A DNA stretch of 64,000 bases from CBDAQR01 sp965199055 (GTDB taxonomy: Bacteria; Pseudomonadota; Gammaproteobacteria; Pseudomonadales; Halieaceae). Shown piece by piece: positions 17,194 through 25,399 of this stretch. The notes beneath the pieces are model-generated. The model did no database searches. It was not told the origin of the DNA and saw only the letters and a program-made list of their open reading frames with translations. The position numbers were made by a program, and so were the translations under genes. Every line of letters begins with the position of its first letter. Positions within the stretch are counted from its first letter, which is position 1. The stretch spans positions 434,001 to 498,000 of the forward strand of contig CBDAQR010000003.1 in the NCBI GenBank assembly GCA_965199055.1, read 5' to 3'.

Positions 17194-17714
17194 GCCACAC
17201 CCCCGAACAAAAACTTCCATACCCGACTCAAGCGCGATAGCGCCGCCAGCAACAGAAGCAGGAAACCGAGCGGCAGCACCGCTTTGATCGCCCAGCGGTA
17301 TGGCAAGCCTCCCGGCGCCTGAGACACCTCCGACAGCTCCCAGCTCAGCGCGACAAAGGGCACGCCAAACCAAAGCACCAGGGCAATAAAGGGAATCAGC
17401 GCCAATAGAATACCGTACAGTTCCAGCCAGGCGCGCCAGCGTTCAGGCAAGCGGTCGGAGACCACATCAACACGAATATGGGCATCGGCTTGATAGGCGT
17501 AAGACAGGCCCAAGAGAAAGCCAACGGAATAGACGTGCCACTGAATCTCTTCCAGCTCGATGCGCCCCTCTCCGAAAACATAGCGCAGTAAGACATTGCC
17601 AACGATAATCAGCAGCAGCGCCAGCCACAGCCAGGACACCCAGCGACCAATACGGTCGAGCATAGGGTCAATGACGCGTGACAAACCGGTCTGCGGCAAA
17701 TTGGGTAAGGACAT
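17190..17714 (-). CDS. dctQ: TRAP transporter small permease (DctQ)
   Basis: A 174-aa inner-membrane protein with four hydrophobic helices. The DctQ family pattern is present: R-Y-V-F-G-E-G in helix 2, E-E-I-Q-W-H-V-Y-S-V-G-F and H-I-R-V-D-V in the following loop. It pairs with DctM to form the membrane complex. Its start codon shares one base with the stop of the binding-protein gene (TGATG at 17712-17716) and its stop overlaps the dctM start, so all three proteins are probably made in fixed ratio. Confidence 0.9.
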   Translation of the reverse strand: MSLPNLPQTGLSRVIDPMLDRIGRWVSWLWLALLLIIVGNVLLRYVFGEGRIELEEIQWHVYSVGFLLGLSYAYQADAHIRVDVVSDRLPERWRAWLELYGILLALIPFIALVLWFGVPFVALSWELSEVSQAPGGLPYRWAIKAVLPLGFLLLLLAALSRLSRVWKFLFGGVA

Positions 17715-18826
17715 CAGAAATCCCGTGGCAGATAGCCGAGTCGCTTCCAGGGCAGATACTGCGCCCGAAAAGCCTCTTGACTGGCCAACACCCGGGCGAA
17801 GTCTTCATCCACCGCGGCTTCCTCAGCTAGGACTTCGCCGGTTATGCGCCGCAGCTCGCGCAAGATTTCGTCATTGAATGATTTCGCCTCAACCCCCAGC
17901 GCGGGAAAACCGGCGATCACTTCGCCCTGCATACCCTCCGAGGCTGCCAGGCTCCGCGTACTGGCGGCCATACAACCCTGGGTAAGCTGGTGCTGATCAA
18001 TTTCAGGCAGGTTTTGCCACACATCCAGATTGATCACGGCATGCGTGGCCGTAAAGGTCTGATGCCAGCCCGGGTAGTAATTGTGTTTCGCGACTCGCGC
18101 GAATCCCAGCGCTCTATCCATGACCGGCAGGGAAAACTCGGTGGCATCGATGGCGCCCTTCTCCAGCGCCTGAAAAATCTCACCGCCGGGCAACATCGTC
18201 ACCGACGCTCCCGCCCGCTCCATGACTTTGCCACCCAGACCCGCAAAGCGAATCTTAAGACCCTGGATATCACTCAGCGAGTTCACCGGCTGCCTGAACC
18301 AGCCCGCGGTTTCCGGGCCGATCACACCACACAATAGCGGTTTGATATTGTGTTTTGCATAAATATCGTCGGCCAGCTCCAATCCGCCGCCGTAATACCA
18401 CCAGCCCATGTACTCCCAGGGCTCTAGGCCGAAGGGCGTGGCAGCAAACAAGCTTGAGACGGGAATCTTGCCCTGATCGTAGCCAAGCCAGACATGACCG
18501 GCAGGCACTTTGTTGTCGCGCACGGCGTCGGTAATCCCGAAGGCGGGCACCAATTCACCGGGATCGAAAATATCCAATTGAATCGCGCCGCCCGTCGCAT
18601 CGCTCACCATCTCTGACCACCACAGTGGTGTCTCACCCAGTATGGGAGAGGTGCTCGTGATCGAGATGGGCACACGCCAGTGTAGGCGACGCACCACGCT
18701 ATCATCCTCTGCGGCAACGGGCCCAACCGCACTGTGACCGCCTGTAGGCCGCAGAGACAGGCTCGCCAGCAAGCCGACGATAAATGCGATCAGCACTGCG
18801 ATGCCGGCCGCTCGATGGGAAATCAT
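17714..18826 (-). CDS. dctP: TRAP transporter solute-binding protein (DctP family)
   Basis: A 370-aa periplasmic receptor of a TRAP system. The ATG at 18826 has a GGGGAGG site and starts an N-terminal hydrophobic segment (AAGIAVLIAFIVGLLASLSL) that serves as signal or anchor. The DctP fold is recognisable from the G-L-K-I-R-F-A-G-L-G-G-K region, whose arginine usually salt-bridges the ligand carboxylate, followed by L-P-G-G-E-I-F-Q-A-L-E-K-G-A-I-D-A-T-E. First gene of the three-gene operon, divergent from the oligopeptidase gene at 18924. Confidence 0.9.
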   Translation of the reverse strand: MISHRAAGIAVLIAFIVGLLASLSLRPTGGHSAVGPVAAEDDSVVRRLHWRVPISITSTSPILGETPLWWSEMVSDATGGAIQLDIFDPGELVPAFGITDAVRDNKVPAGHVWLGYDQGKIPVSSLFAATPFGLEPWEYMGWWYYGGGLELADDIYAKHNIKPLLCGVIGPETAGWFRQPVNSLSDIQGLKIRFAGLGGKVMERAGASVTMLPGGEIFQALEKGAIDATEFSLPVMDRALGFARVAKHNYYPGWHQTFTATHAVINLDVWQNLPEIDQHQLTQGCMAASTRSLAASEGMQGEVIAGFPALGVEAKSFNDEILRELRRITGEVLAEEAAVDEDFARVLASQEAFRAQYLPWKRLGYLPRDF

Positions 18827-18923
18827 TGGGTGCCTCCCCGACAATGGATTATTCTTATGCATCTGTTGTCTCAAACTGGGACCATCCCGGTCAAGTCCGC
18901 TCAGCTAAATAAGGTTGTCCAAA

Positions 18924-21113
18924 ATGTTTCGACTGGCACACACACTCTCCACTATCGCACTGGTTTTTGTTTTCCAGGCTTCAACACTGGCCGCACCACC
19001 CTCGACGGAAAAACGGCCGGTCACCGACACCCTGCAGGGTGAAAAACTGGTAGATAACTATCGCTGGTTGGAGGGGGACAACAGCGACCCCGATAACATG
19101 GGCCTGCTCACTGACGAAGTCTCGGCCTGGACTGATCTGCAGAACAACTATACCCGCTCTGTGCTCGACAACTTACCTGGCCGCAAACAGTTGGAGATGC
19201 GTCTTCGTGAACTCATGGAGGTGCCAGTGATTGGCCCCCCTGGCATCTACGGCAATCGCTACTTCTATTCGCGCCGGGAAGGCGGGCAGCCACAAGCCCT
19301 GCGCTACGTCCGTGAAGGCGTCAACGGCAAGGACAGGGTTTTGCTCGACCCACAAGACATCGACCCCAGCGGCCTGACCACGATCGCCTGGACCGCACCA
19401 TCAGATGACGGCAGTTTGATGGCATTTGGTATGTACACCGCTGGCGATGAGAACTCGGTGCTGCATGTGCTCAATGTCGACAGCGGCGAGTGGCTGGAAG
19501 AACGCATACCGGGCAAAGTTAACTTTACGCGCTGGCTACCCGACAACAGCGGTTTCTATTATCGACGTCTGGAAGACCTGGACGACGCCTACTCGGCCAT
19601 TCTCAAGCTGCACAAACTGGGCACCGATCACAAAGAGGACAAAGCACTGTTCCGCCAGCGGGATATTGAGTTTTTCTACGGCGACTCCGGTAAATCGAAA
19701 CAAGAACTGGAGGCCCTCAAAACCACCTGGGGACCGAATGCCATGGTGTCGCGTGATGGACGCTGGATGGTGTTGTGGTATTGGACCGGCACCGCCGGCC
19801 TTGATATGTGGGTGGCCAATCTGGAGGCATGGGAGGCAAACGGTAAGTTGGAAATTGTGCCCATGGTACAGGGCCTGAGCGGCCGCATTGCCGGTGGACG
19901 CCTGATGGGCGATACGCTGTACCTGCAGCACTCCTTCGATGCCCCAAACGGCAGAATATCGGTGGTCGATCTCAAGCGCCCTGCTTACAGAGACTGGCAA
20001 GACCTGATTCCTGAGCACCCCGAGCTGGTCTTAAGCTCCAGCGACTACGCCAAAACACGTATCGCGGCGAACTATATGGATAAAGCCCAAACGCGCATCG
20101 CCCTCTTCGATTACCAGGGCAAGGCATTGGGCGACCTGAAACTGCCGGGCATCGGCAGTGCCTACCTGTCGACCACGGATTCGAGCAACGAGGCCTTCCT
20201 GGCCTTTTCAAGCTACAACATGCCGCGCAGCATCTACCATCTCGACCTGGTAGAGGGCGGTCGCACGCTGTGGGCACGGCCTGATGTGCCGGTTGAGCCC
20301 GAGGCCATTGCAGTGAAGCAGGTTTGGTATGCGTCCCGGGACGGCACCCAGGTGTCGATGTTCCTGATTCACAAAAAGGGGCTGAAGCTCGATGGCAAGA
20401 ACCCGACCATACTCTATGGTTACGGGGGCTTCGATATACCGATGACGCCGCGCTTCTCTGCCACCTTGTTTCCCTGGTTCGAGGGAGGCGGTGTATACGC
20501 CGTTGCGAACTTGCGCGGCGGCGGTGAATACGGATCGAAGTGGCATGCGGCTGGCATGCTCGCGAATAAACAGAACGTGTTCGACGACTTTATCGCGGCC
20601 GGCGAATGGCTCATCGAAAACGGCTATACCAATGCTGGGCAGTTGGGCATCGTTGGCGGTTCCAACGGCGGCCTGCTGACCGGCGCTGCCGTCGTGCAAC
20701 GCCCCGATCTCTTCGCGGCGGCGCTGTCTGCCGTGCCACTGCTTGACATGCTGCGTTACGAGCAATTCCTGATGGCGCGCTACTGGGTCGGTGAATACGG
20801 CACCGCCCAGGACCCCAATCAATATCCGTTCCTGCGCGCTTATTCGCCCTATCAGAACGTTGAGATGGGCCAGAATTACCCCGCGGTGCTGTTTACCGCC
20901 GGTGAAAACGACACCCGTGTGCATCCACTACACGCGCGCAAGATGGCGGCGCTAATGCAGGAGGCCACGACCGCTGCGCCAGATAAAGATCCGATATTGC
21001 TCTGGGTAGACCGGGATGCCGGACACGGCGCGGGCAAACCCCTGGACCTGCAGATACGCGATATTGCCGATCAGCGCCTATTCATGATGTGGCAGTTGGG
21101 AATGTTGAACTGA
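18924..21113 (+). CDS. Prolyl oligopeptidase family serine peptidase (S9A)
   Basis: A 729-aa exported peptidase. ATG 18924 with an AAGG 9 nt upstream is preferred over a TTG at 18915; it gives a signal peptide (FRLAHTLSTIALVFVFQA). An N-terminal seven-bladed propeller (about residues 80-440) precedes an alpha/beta-hydrolase domain with a complete triad: S580 in G-G-S-N-G-G, D663 in E-N-D-T-R-V-H and H701 in D-A-G-H-G-A-G. The family cuts short peptides after proline; here it should act in the periplasm. Transcribed divergently from the TRAP operon, and followed 62 nt later by an SDR. Confidence 0.92.
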   Translation: MFRLAHTLSTIALVFVFQASTLAAPPSTEKRPVTDTLQGEKLVDNYRWLEGDNSDPDNMGLLTDEVSAWTDLQNNYTRSVLDNLPGRKQLEMRLRELMEVPVIGPPGIYGNRYFYSRREGGQPQALRYVREGVNGKDRVLLDPQDIDPSGLTTIAWTAPSDDGSLMAFGMYTAGDENSVLHVLNVDSGEWLEERIPGKVNFTRWLPDNSGFYYRRLEDLDDAYSAILKLHKLGTDHKEDKALFRQRDIEFFYGDSGKSKQELEALKTTWGPNAMVSRDGRWMVLWYWTGTAGLDMWVANLEAWEANGKLEIVPMVQGLSGRIAGGRLMGDTLYLQHSFDAPNGRISVVDLKRPAYRDWQDLIPEHPELVLSSSDYAKTRIAANYMDKAQTRIALFDYQGKALGDLKLPGIGSAYLSTTDSSNEAFLAFSSYNMPRSIYHLDLVEGGRTLWARPDVPVEPEAIAVKQVWYASRDGTQVSMFLIHKKGLKLDGKNPTILYGYGGFDIPMTPRFSATLFPWFEGGGVYAVANLRGGGEYGSKWHAAGMLANKQNVFDDFIAAGEWLIENGYTNAGQLGIVGGSNGGLLTGAAVVQRPDLFAAALSAVPLLDMLRYEQFLMARYWVGEYGTAQDPNQYPFLRAYSPYQNVEMGQNYPAVLFTAGENDTRVHPLHARKMAALMQEATTAAPDKDPILLWVDRDAGHGAGKPLDLQIRDIADQRLFMMWQLGMLN

Positions 21114-21175
21114 GCCAGCGCGATTGCGCGGTATGATGTGGGGCTTTGAAACGACATAACCCAGAGGACAAAGGC

Positions 21176-22051
21176 ATGGACAGTTTTCAGGAAAAAGTGG
21201 CAGTGGTTACTGGTGGCGCCAGTGGCATCGGCAAGGCGCTGGTCAGGCAATTGCTGGCGGCTGGTGCAAAGGTCGTCATTGGCGACGTGGAACAGGGTGC
21301 GCTCGATGCCGCGGTAGAAGAACTGTCCGCCGGCGGCGAGGTCTCTGGCGTCGTCACTGACTGCTCGTCGGCGGAGTCGGTAGATGCATTGGCGGCTGCC
21401 GTTTACGAAAAGTACGGTGTTTGCCACTTGCTGTTTAACAATGCTGGTGTGGCAGCACCCTCCGCGAATGTCTGGGAGACGACACCGAATGACTGGAAGT
21501 GGGTGCACGGCGTTAATGTAATGGGCGTAGTCCACGGCATCCAATCATTCGTTCCGCGCATGATTGAGGGCGGCGAAGAAGGCCATGTCATCAACACCTC
21601 TTCAGGCGATGGCGGCATCTCACCGCTGCCCTTCCAGTCAGTGTATGCGTCAAGCAAGGCCGCCGTATCGATCATCTCAGAGTGTCTGGCGGCACAACTG
21701 CAAACCGAGAACACGAAACTGCAGGGCCACCTCTTCTACCCCTCCGGCGGCCTGCTCGCCACCGGCATTTGGACCACAGACAGGAACCGTCCGCAAGAAC
21801 TCGCGCGGGAGAAGCCCGGCATCCCCTCTCCTACGGTCGAAGACTTCAAGGAAATGGCCGAACAGGCAGGCATGGAGCTGCAGTTCCAGGATCTGGATGA
21901 TCTGGCCAAGTTCGCGATGGAAGGCATTCTGGCCGGTCGCTTCGTGCTGATGATCGGCGTGGAAGATGCGCAGGCACAGCTAACAGATCGCGCCCAGCGC
22001 TACGGTCGTGCAGAGCTGCCCCTCGACCTGGAGCATCTGCCGGGTATGTAA
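21176..22051 (+). CDS. Short-chain dehydrogenase/reductase
   Basis: A 291-aa SDR. T-G-G-A-S-G-I-G, acidic residue after strand 2 (I-G-D-V), N-N-A-G-V-A, catalytic N-T-S-S and Y-A-S-S-K are all present. It carries about 40 more C-terminal residues than the 250-aa classical form and lacks the usual V-D-G-G ending. The in-frame TTG at 21146 is rejected in favour of ATG 21176, which begins directly at the Rossmann domain. Convergent with the HAD phosphatase gene, whose stop lies 2 nt away. Substrate unknown. Confidence 0.85.
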   Translation: MDSFQEKVAVVTGGASGIGKALVRQLLAAGAKVVIGDVEQGALDAAVEELSAGGEVSGVVTDCSSAESVDALAAAVYEKYGVCHLLFNNAGVAAPSANVWETTPNDWKWVHGVNVMGVVHGIQSFVPRMIEGGEEGHVINTSSGDGGISPLPFQSVYASSKAAVSIISECLAAQLQTENTKLQGHLFYPSGGLLATGIWTTDRNRPQELAREKPGIPSPTVEDFKEMAEQAGMELQFQDLDDLAKFAMEGILAGRFVLMIGVEDAQAQLTDRAQRYGRAELPLDLEHLPGM

Positions 22052-22052
22052 G

Positions 22053-22685
22053 CTAAACGGGGAGGTGGCTATCTATCTCCCCGATTACGCGCGCGTCGTC
22101 GGTATCAACCAAAATACTCGTAATACCCAGGGCGCGTGCGGCCTCAACGTTAGCGGGATAGTCGTCCAGAAACAGCGTCTGCTCTAGTGGTGGTGAGCCC
22201 ATGCGCTCCAAGGCAAGCTCGAATATTGCGCTATTGGGTTTTCTCACACCCTCCACGCAGGAATCGATAACGTGCTCAAACAGCTCATCGACCGGCATCA
22301 GCGAACGCCAGGCGTCGCTAAACTCCAGAACATTGTTGGTGATAATCGCCAGCCGATAGCCGGCATCTTTTAGCGCAGCCACCTTGTCGACTAGCGCGTG
22401 GCGCACTCCGCCGTCTCGGGGCAATGCGCCAAACACCTCGTAGAGATCGATCTCCATATCCTGTTGACGACCCAGCTCCAGTATTCCCTGGCGGGCGTCT
22501 TCGATACTGATTTCGCCCCGCTCCAACTGGTGCCAGGGGTGATCGCCATCATCGTGGTAGGAACCAAACATGATCTGGGTATATTGCCCAGGCTGGGCGC
22601 CGCGAGACTGGCCCAGCTCATCAATGGTGGTAAAGGGCGAGTAGGTGAACACACCCCCAAAGTCGAAAAAGATGGTGCTGATCAT
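22053..22685 (-). CDS. HAD-superfamily hydrolase (subfamily IA)
   Basis: A 210-aa HAD phosphatase-like protein. Motif I is F-F-D-F-G-G-V (nucleophile D8), motif II I-I-T-N-N, a lysine in G-V-R-K-P-N-S-A-I-F and motif III L-F-L-D-D-Y-P-A-N-V. This fits the YihX/epoxide-hydrolase-N-terminal-like group that dephosphorylates small sugar or nucleotide phosphates in the cytoplasm. It follows the Nudix gene by 17 nt on the same strand and is probably co-transcribed with it and with the DUF1214 gene. Confidence 0.87.
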   Translation of the reverse strand: MISTIFFDFGGVFTYSPFTTIDELGQSRGAQPGQYTQIMFGSYHDDGDHPWHQLERGEISIEDARQGILELGRQQDMEIDLYEVFGALPRDGGVRHALVDKVAALKDAGYRLAIITNNVLEFSDAWRSLMPVDELFEHVIDSCVEGVRKPNSAIFELALERMGSPPLEQTLFLDDYPANVEAARALGITSILVDTDDARVIGEIDSHLPV

Positions 22686-22702
22686 GCTCAGATTCCCAGG
22701 AT

Positions 22703-23402
22703 TCAGATTTCTCGAATATAGGTGAGTCGTTTGCCATCCATCAGCTTATCCCCATCCATGATGCAACGATGGCGCGGTCCTTCCACCGTCGCATCGTTGG
22801 ATTCGAAGCCCGCATCGCCATCGTAGAGAAAATGCAGCGCCTCACCGACACCCGACACCCGACACCCTTGGGCGATAGTGAAAGGCCTCAAAGCTCGCCA
22901 TAGCCGTCTCGAGATCAGCACAGGTCTCGTACTTATCGACCTCCTCAAGACTGACAAAGGTCGGCGGCATCATTTTCAGTTCGCCCGCAGCCTGCTCCGC
23001 CAATACCGCTCCAGGTTTGATCCAGCGGTGCTCCGAAATCTCACCGCCATCAACGACCACCTCGACATCCTCGTCTATCACACCGATGAAAAACCACGTG
23101 TCAAAACGTTTCGGCGCGCCCTCGGGCGCAGTCCAGCGCGAGAGGTGAAACAGGTGATCGGTGTCGATCAACATGCTGGCCTCCTCCTCCGTTTCACGCC
23201 GCGCCGCATTCAGGGCAGCACCCAACAGGTCAGAGGTACCCTCATGATCTTCCGGGTCAATACGCCCTCCCGGAAACACCCACATGCCCGTGAAATTGCG
23301 CACCGCTTCGCTGCGGCGGACCATTAGCACCTCGATGCCATCGCTACCATCGCGCACCAGTACCACGGTAGCGGCGGGTATCAGTTCAGACGGTTCACTC
23401 AC
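22703..23402 (-). pseudogene. Nudix hydrolase, frameshifted by a 7-bp repeat
   Basis: The first frame (23402 to 22842, GTG start overlapping the upstream stop as GTGA) encodes a Nudix domain with W-V-F-P-G-G and the Nudix box core R-E-T-E-E-E-A, and has the longer insertion typical of NUDT19-like CoA or nucleotide pyrophosphohydrolases. It stops at V-S-G-V-G-C-R. The expected family C-terminus (EALHFLYDGDAGFES, then G-P-R-H-R) lies in another frame down to 22703. Three GACACCC copies at 22847-22867 sit exactly at the break, and removing one copy joins the frames into 230 codons with V-S-G-V-G-E-A-L. So this is either a slippage mutant, a phase-variable gene or an assembly error; the truncated product (186 aa) keeps the Nudix box and might still work. 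Confidence 0.85.
22847..22867. repeat. Tandem 7-bp repeat (GACACCC x3) inside Nudix gene
   Basis: Three perfect copies of GACACCC (GGGTGTC on the coding strand). Because 7 is not a multiple of 3, each gain or loss changes the frame of the Nudix gene; two copies would give the intact frame. Confidence 0.95.
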
Positions 23403-24589
23403 AGTTCTATCACCTCAGTTGTAATGGGCTCGATATCGCCTTCCGGCAACAGGAAACGCCAGAACACCATGCCAAACAAGCGCCCTTCCGTATCCAACCA
23501 GTTTGCGGTGCCGGGGTCACGATGCGCGATGACGATGCGGAAGCTGCCATCAGCTTCTAACTGCACCTGCTTGCGGTTCAGAGAGACCTGGCGGGTTTCG
23601 TAATCGAATGTTTGCATGAACTGGTTCCAGAGCATCACGTTACCAAAGCGACCTTTGGGAAATCGCCCGCGCATTTCCAGTGCCTGGTTGGGCATCAGCA
23701 CGAAGGGCGCCATCAGATACACATTGTCCACCGCGGCATAGGCCACATCGCTGTTGGAATTATCCTGCACCGGCGCAGGAAACTGATTCGGTACCCGAGA
23801 AACCCAGGCCGGGCTGGTGCTGGCGTCCATGCGAATGATGTTCTGGCGCATAAACTCTGATACGCGCCTGATTCCGGCAGCGATAGCAGCGTCGCTGGGT
23901 GCGGACCGCGGCCCGGGATCTTCGAGGTTTTCTATTGCGATCGGTATGCGGTGCAGCGGATCGTTCCCGATACTGACCTCTTGCTCGTAATAGTGTCGCA
24001 CCGTGACACTGGTGGCCGAGGGTGGCAGGTACATCCAGTTACCTTCGACTTTATCGTTGCTCAGAATAATCTCGTAGTTACCGTCTTCGTCTGCCTCGAA
24101 CTGGGTATCGTTGAGGGTTGTGCCTACACCAACAGATTCACTACCCACCCCCAGTTCGATCGTAAAGCTGGTGTAAATTGCGCCGGCGAGGTTGCCAAAT
24201 ATGCGGTATCGATGGGCATCATCGATAACCGCGGAGTGATAGCGTGCATCGGGATTGTCACCGAGCAACTTCTTGTGATTGCCGATAAAGGGCGTAAAGA
24301 AGGGGCGCTCCGGATCGGCCTCCAGCCACACCTGCAGCGCGTGGATAAGAGTGTGCAGCAATAAGCGCCGCGCTTCCGCAAAATCCTGCGGGCTACGAAG
24401 ACGCCATTCGGGCTTGGAAAAATTGGCGTCCAGCTCAGCCAGCACCTCGAGCAGTTCCTGAAACGCCTGCTCCGCCTCGCTGGACGACTCGCCCTCGGTA
24501 GCCGCTTGAATCTGGGGCGCGACAAGGGCTGTGGCTGTAGCGGCAAGGGTTCCCGCCATCGCCGTCTTAAGGAGTTCACGTCGCTGCAT
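23399..24589 (-). CDS. Tat-exported DUF1214 protein
   Basis: A 396-aa protein with a Tat-type signal (MQRRELLKTAMAGTLAATA, cleavage near Q-I-Q-A-A). The C-terminal part carries the DUF1214 hallmark D-P-G-T-A-N-W-L-D-T-E-G followed by W-R-F. The family is exported or cytoplasmic and lacks an established function. It resembles the protein encoded at 52553-53620, which has N-W-L-T-T-A-G-H-R at the same place. Its stop overlaps the Nudix GTG start, so it heads a leftward DUF1214/Nudix/HAD operon; it is divergent from the selenoprotein candidate. Confidence 0.85.
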   Translation of the reverse strand: MQRRELLKTAMAGTLAATATALVAPQIQAATEGESSSEAEQAFQELLEVLAELDANFSKPEWRLRSPQDFAEARRLLLHTLIHALQVWLEADPERPFFTPFIGNHKKLLGDNPDARYHSAVIDDAHRYRIFGNLAGAIYTSFTIELGVGSESVGVGTTLNDTQFEADEDGNYEIILSNDKVEGNWMYLPPSATSVTVRHYYEQEVSIGNDPLHRIPIAIENLEDPGPRSAPSDAAIAAGIRRVSEFMRQNIIRMDASTSPAWVSRVPNQFPAPVQDNSNSDVAYAAVDNVYLMAPFVLMPNQALEMRGRFPKGRFGNVMLWNQFMQTFDYETRQVSLNRKQVQLEADGSFRIVIAHRDPGTANWLDTEGRLFGMVFWRFLLPEGDIEPITTEVIEL

Positions 24590-24722
24590 GACTTCGACCT
24601 GCTTTTGTTGTTATTCGATCAGCCATTGTGCGCTGTCCTTGCACACAGACCAAGCTTTGCAGGTATACTTTTACAGACTCGGACGCAGAGAAGCTCGTCT
24701 GAGCATGATCGAGGAGTCTTTA

Positions 24723-25358
24723 ATGAAGAAGCGCCTGGCCATAACGTCCACCACCCTTGCAATAGCCCTGGGGTCACTGTTTGTGTTCAAAGCCCCACTC
24801 CTCGAAGGCGCGAAGAAAACACTCACTAGTGACATGTTTGTCGCAGCGGATACCGACGGCTATGACAAAGGCCTGCCCATTGGCGCGACATTCCCCGCGG
24901 TAAAGGCATTCTATGAGGGCAAGGTGGTTACGGACCTGCGCCCCTTTATTCACGATAAGGGGATGGTGTTTATTGCCAATCGCTCTGCCGACTGGTGACC
25001 CTACTGTATGCGGCAGTTCGTGCAACTGCAGGAAAATCTAGACAGCTTCAAAGAGGCGGGTCTGAGTGTGGTAGCAATCACCTACGACAGCCCGGAAGCA
25101 CAGCAGGAATTTATAGAAGAACAGGGTATCGATTACCCATTCTTGTCTGATATCGATGCGACCAGCGTTCTCGCGCTCAACATCCTTAATGAGGAATACA
25201 AGCCGGGTGACGGTGCCTACGGCATTCCCTACCCGGGGATCTTTGTCGTCAATGCGGATATGGAAATAGTAGGAAAAGTCTTTATCGAAGGCTATAGAAC
25301 CCGCGTAGACGCCGCAGGCGTGTTGGAGTATGCAAAGCAGACACTAGGCTTGAAGTAA
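24723..25358 (+). CDS. Redoxin/peroxiredoxin-like selenoprotein (in-frame UGA = Sec92)
   Basis: Read through the TGA at 24996-24998, this is a 211-residue thioredoxin-fold protein of the AhpC/TSA redoxin type. ATG 24723 follows GAGGAG. Residues 5-25 form an N-terminal hydrophobic segment, so the domain is probably periplasmic and membrane-anchored or secreted. The active site reads R-S-A-D-W-U-P-Y-C-M-R-Q, with Sec92 exactly where related redoxins carry the first cysteine of C-x-x-C, and C95 as resolving thiol. After it come V-V-A-I-T-Y-D-S, D-Y-P-F-L-S-D and Y-P-G-I-F-V-V, the usual redoxin strands including the cis-proline. Both sides of the TGA are in the same frame and belong to one domain. 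A hairpin at 25013-25029 fits a bacterial SECIS. The alternatives are a nonsense mutation or a sequencing error. It should reduce peroxides or disulfides. Confidence 0.8.
25013..25029 (+). promoter_or_regulatory. Candidate bacterial SECIS hairpin
   Basis: GCAGTT-CGTGC-AACTGC gives a perfect 6-bp stem with a 5-nt loop that has G at its second position. The loop begins 21 nt after the last base of the UGA, within the spacing seen for bacterial SECIS elements, and the hairpin lies inside the coding region as expected. It would bind SelB to direct selenocysteine insertion. No selA, selB, selC or selD is in the window. Confidence 0.6.
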
Positions 25359-25361
25359 GCC

Positions 25362-25375
25362 CCCGCTAACGCGGG
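25362..25375. terminator. Weak GC hairpin between convergent genes
   Basis: CCCGC-TAAC-GCGGG lies just after the redoxin stop and before the sulfatase stop on the other strand. There is no T tract on either side, so a terminator role is uncertain. Confidence 0.3.
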
Positions 25376-25399
25376 TGCGGCAAGCTAATAATCCTGCTA

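Noticed and set aside
22703..22957. Separate 84-codon minus-strand gene
   Set aside because: Its C-terminal part is the natural end of the Nudix protein displaced by the 7-bp repeat frameshift; its N-terminal part is a shadow.
25008..25358. Separate 116-codon gene starting M-R-Q-F-V-Q
   Set aside because: It is the second half of the redoxin in the same frame as the first half and starts within the active-site region, so it is treated as one gene with an in-frame UGA.
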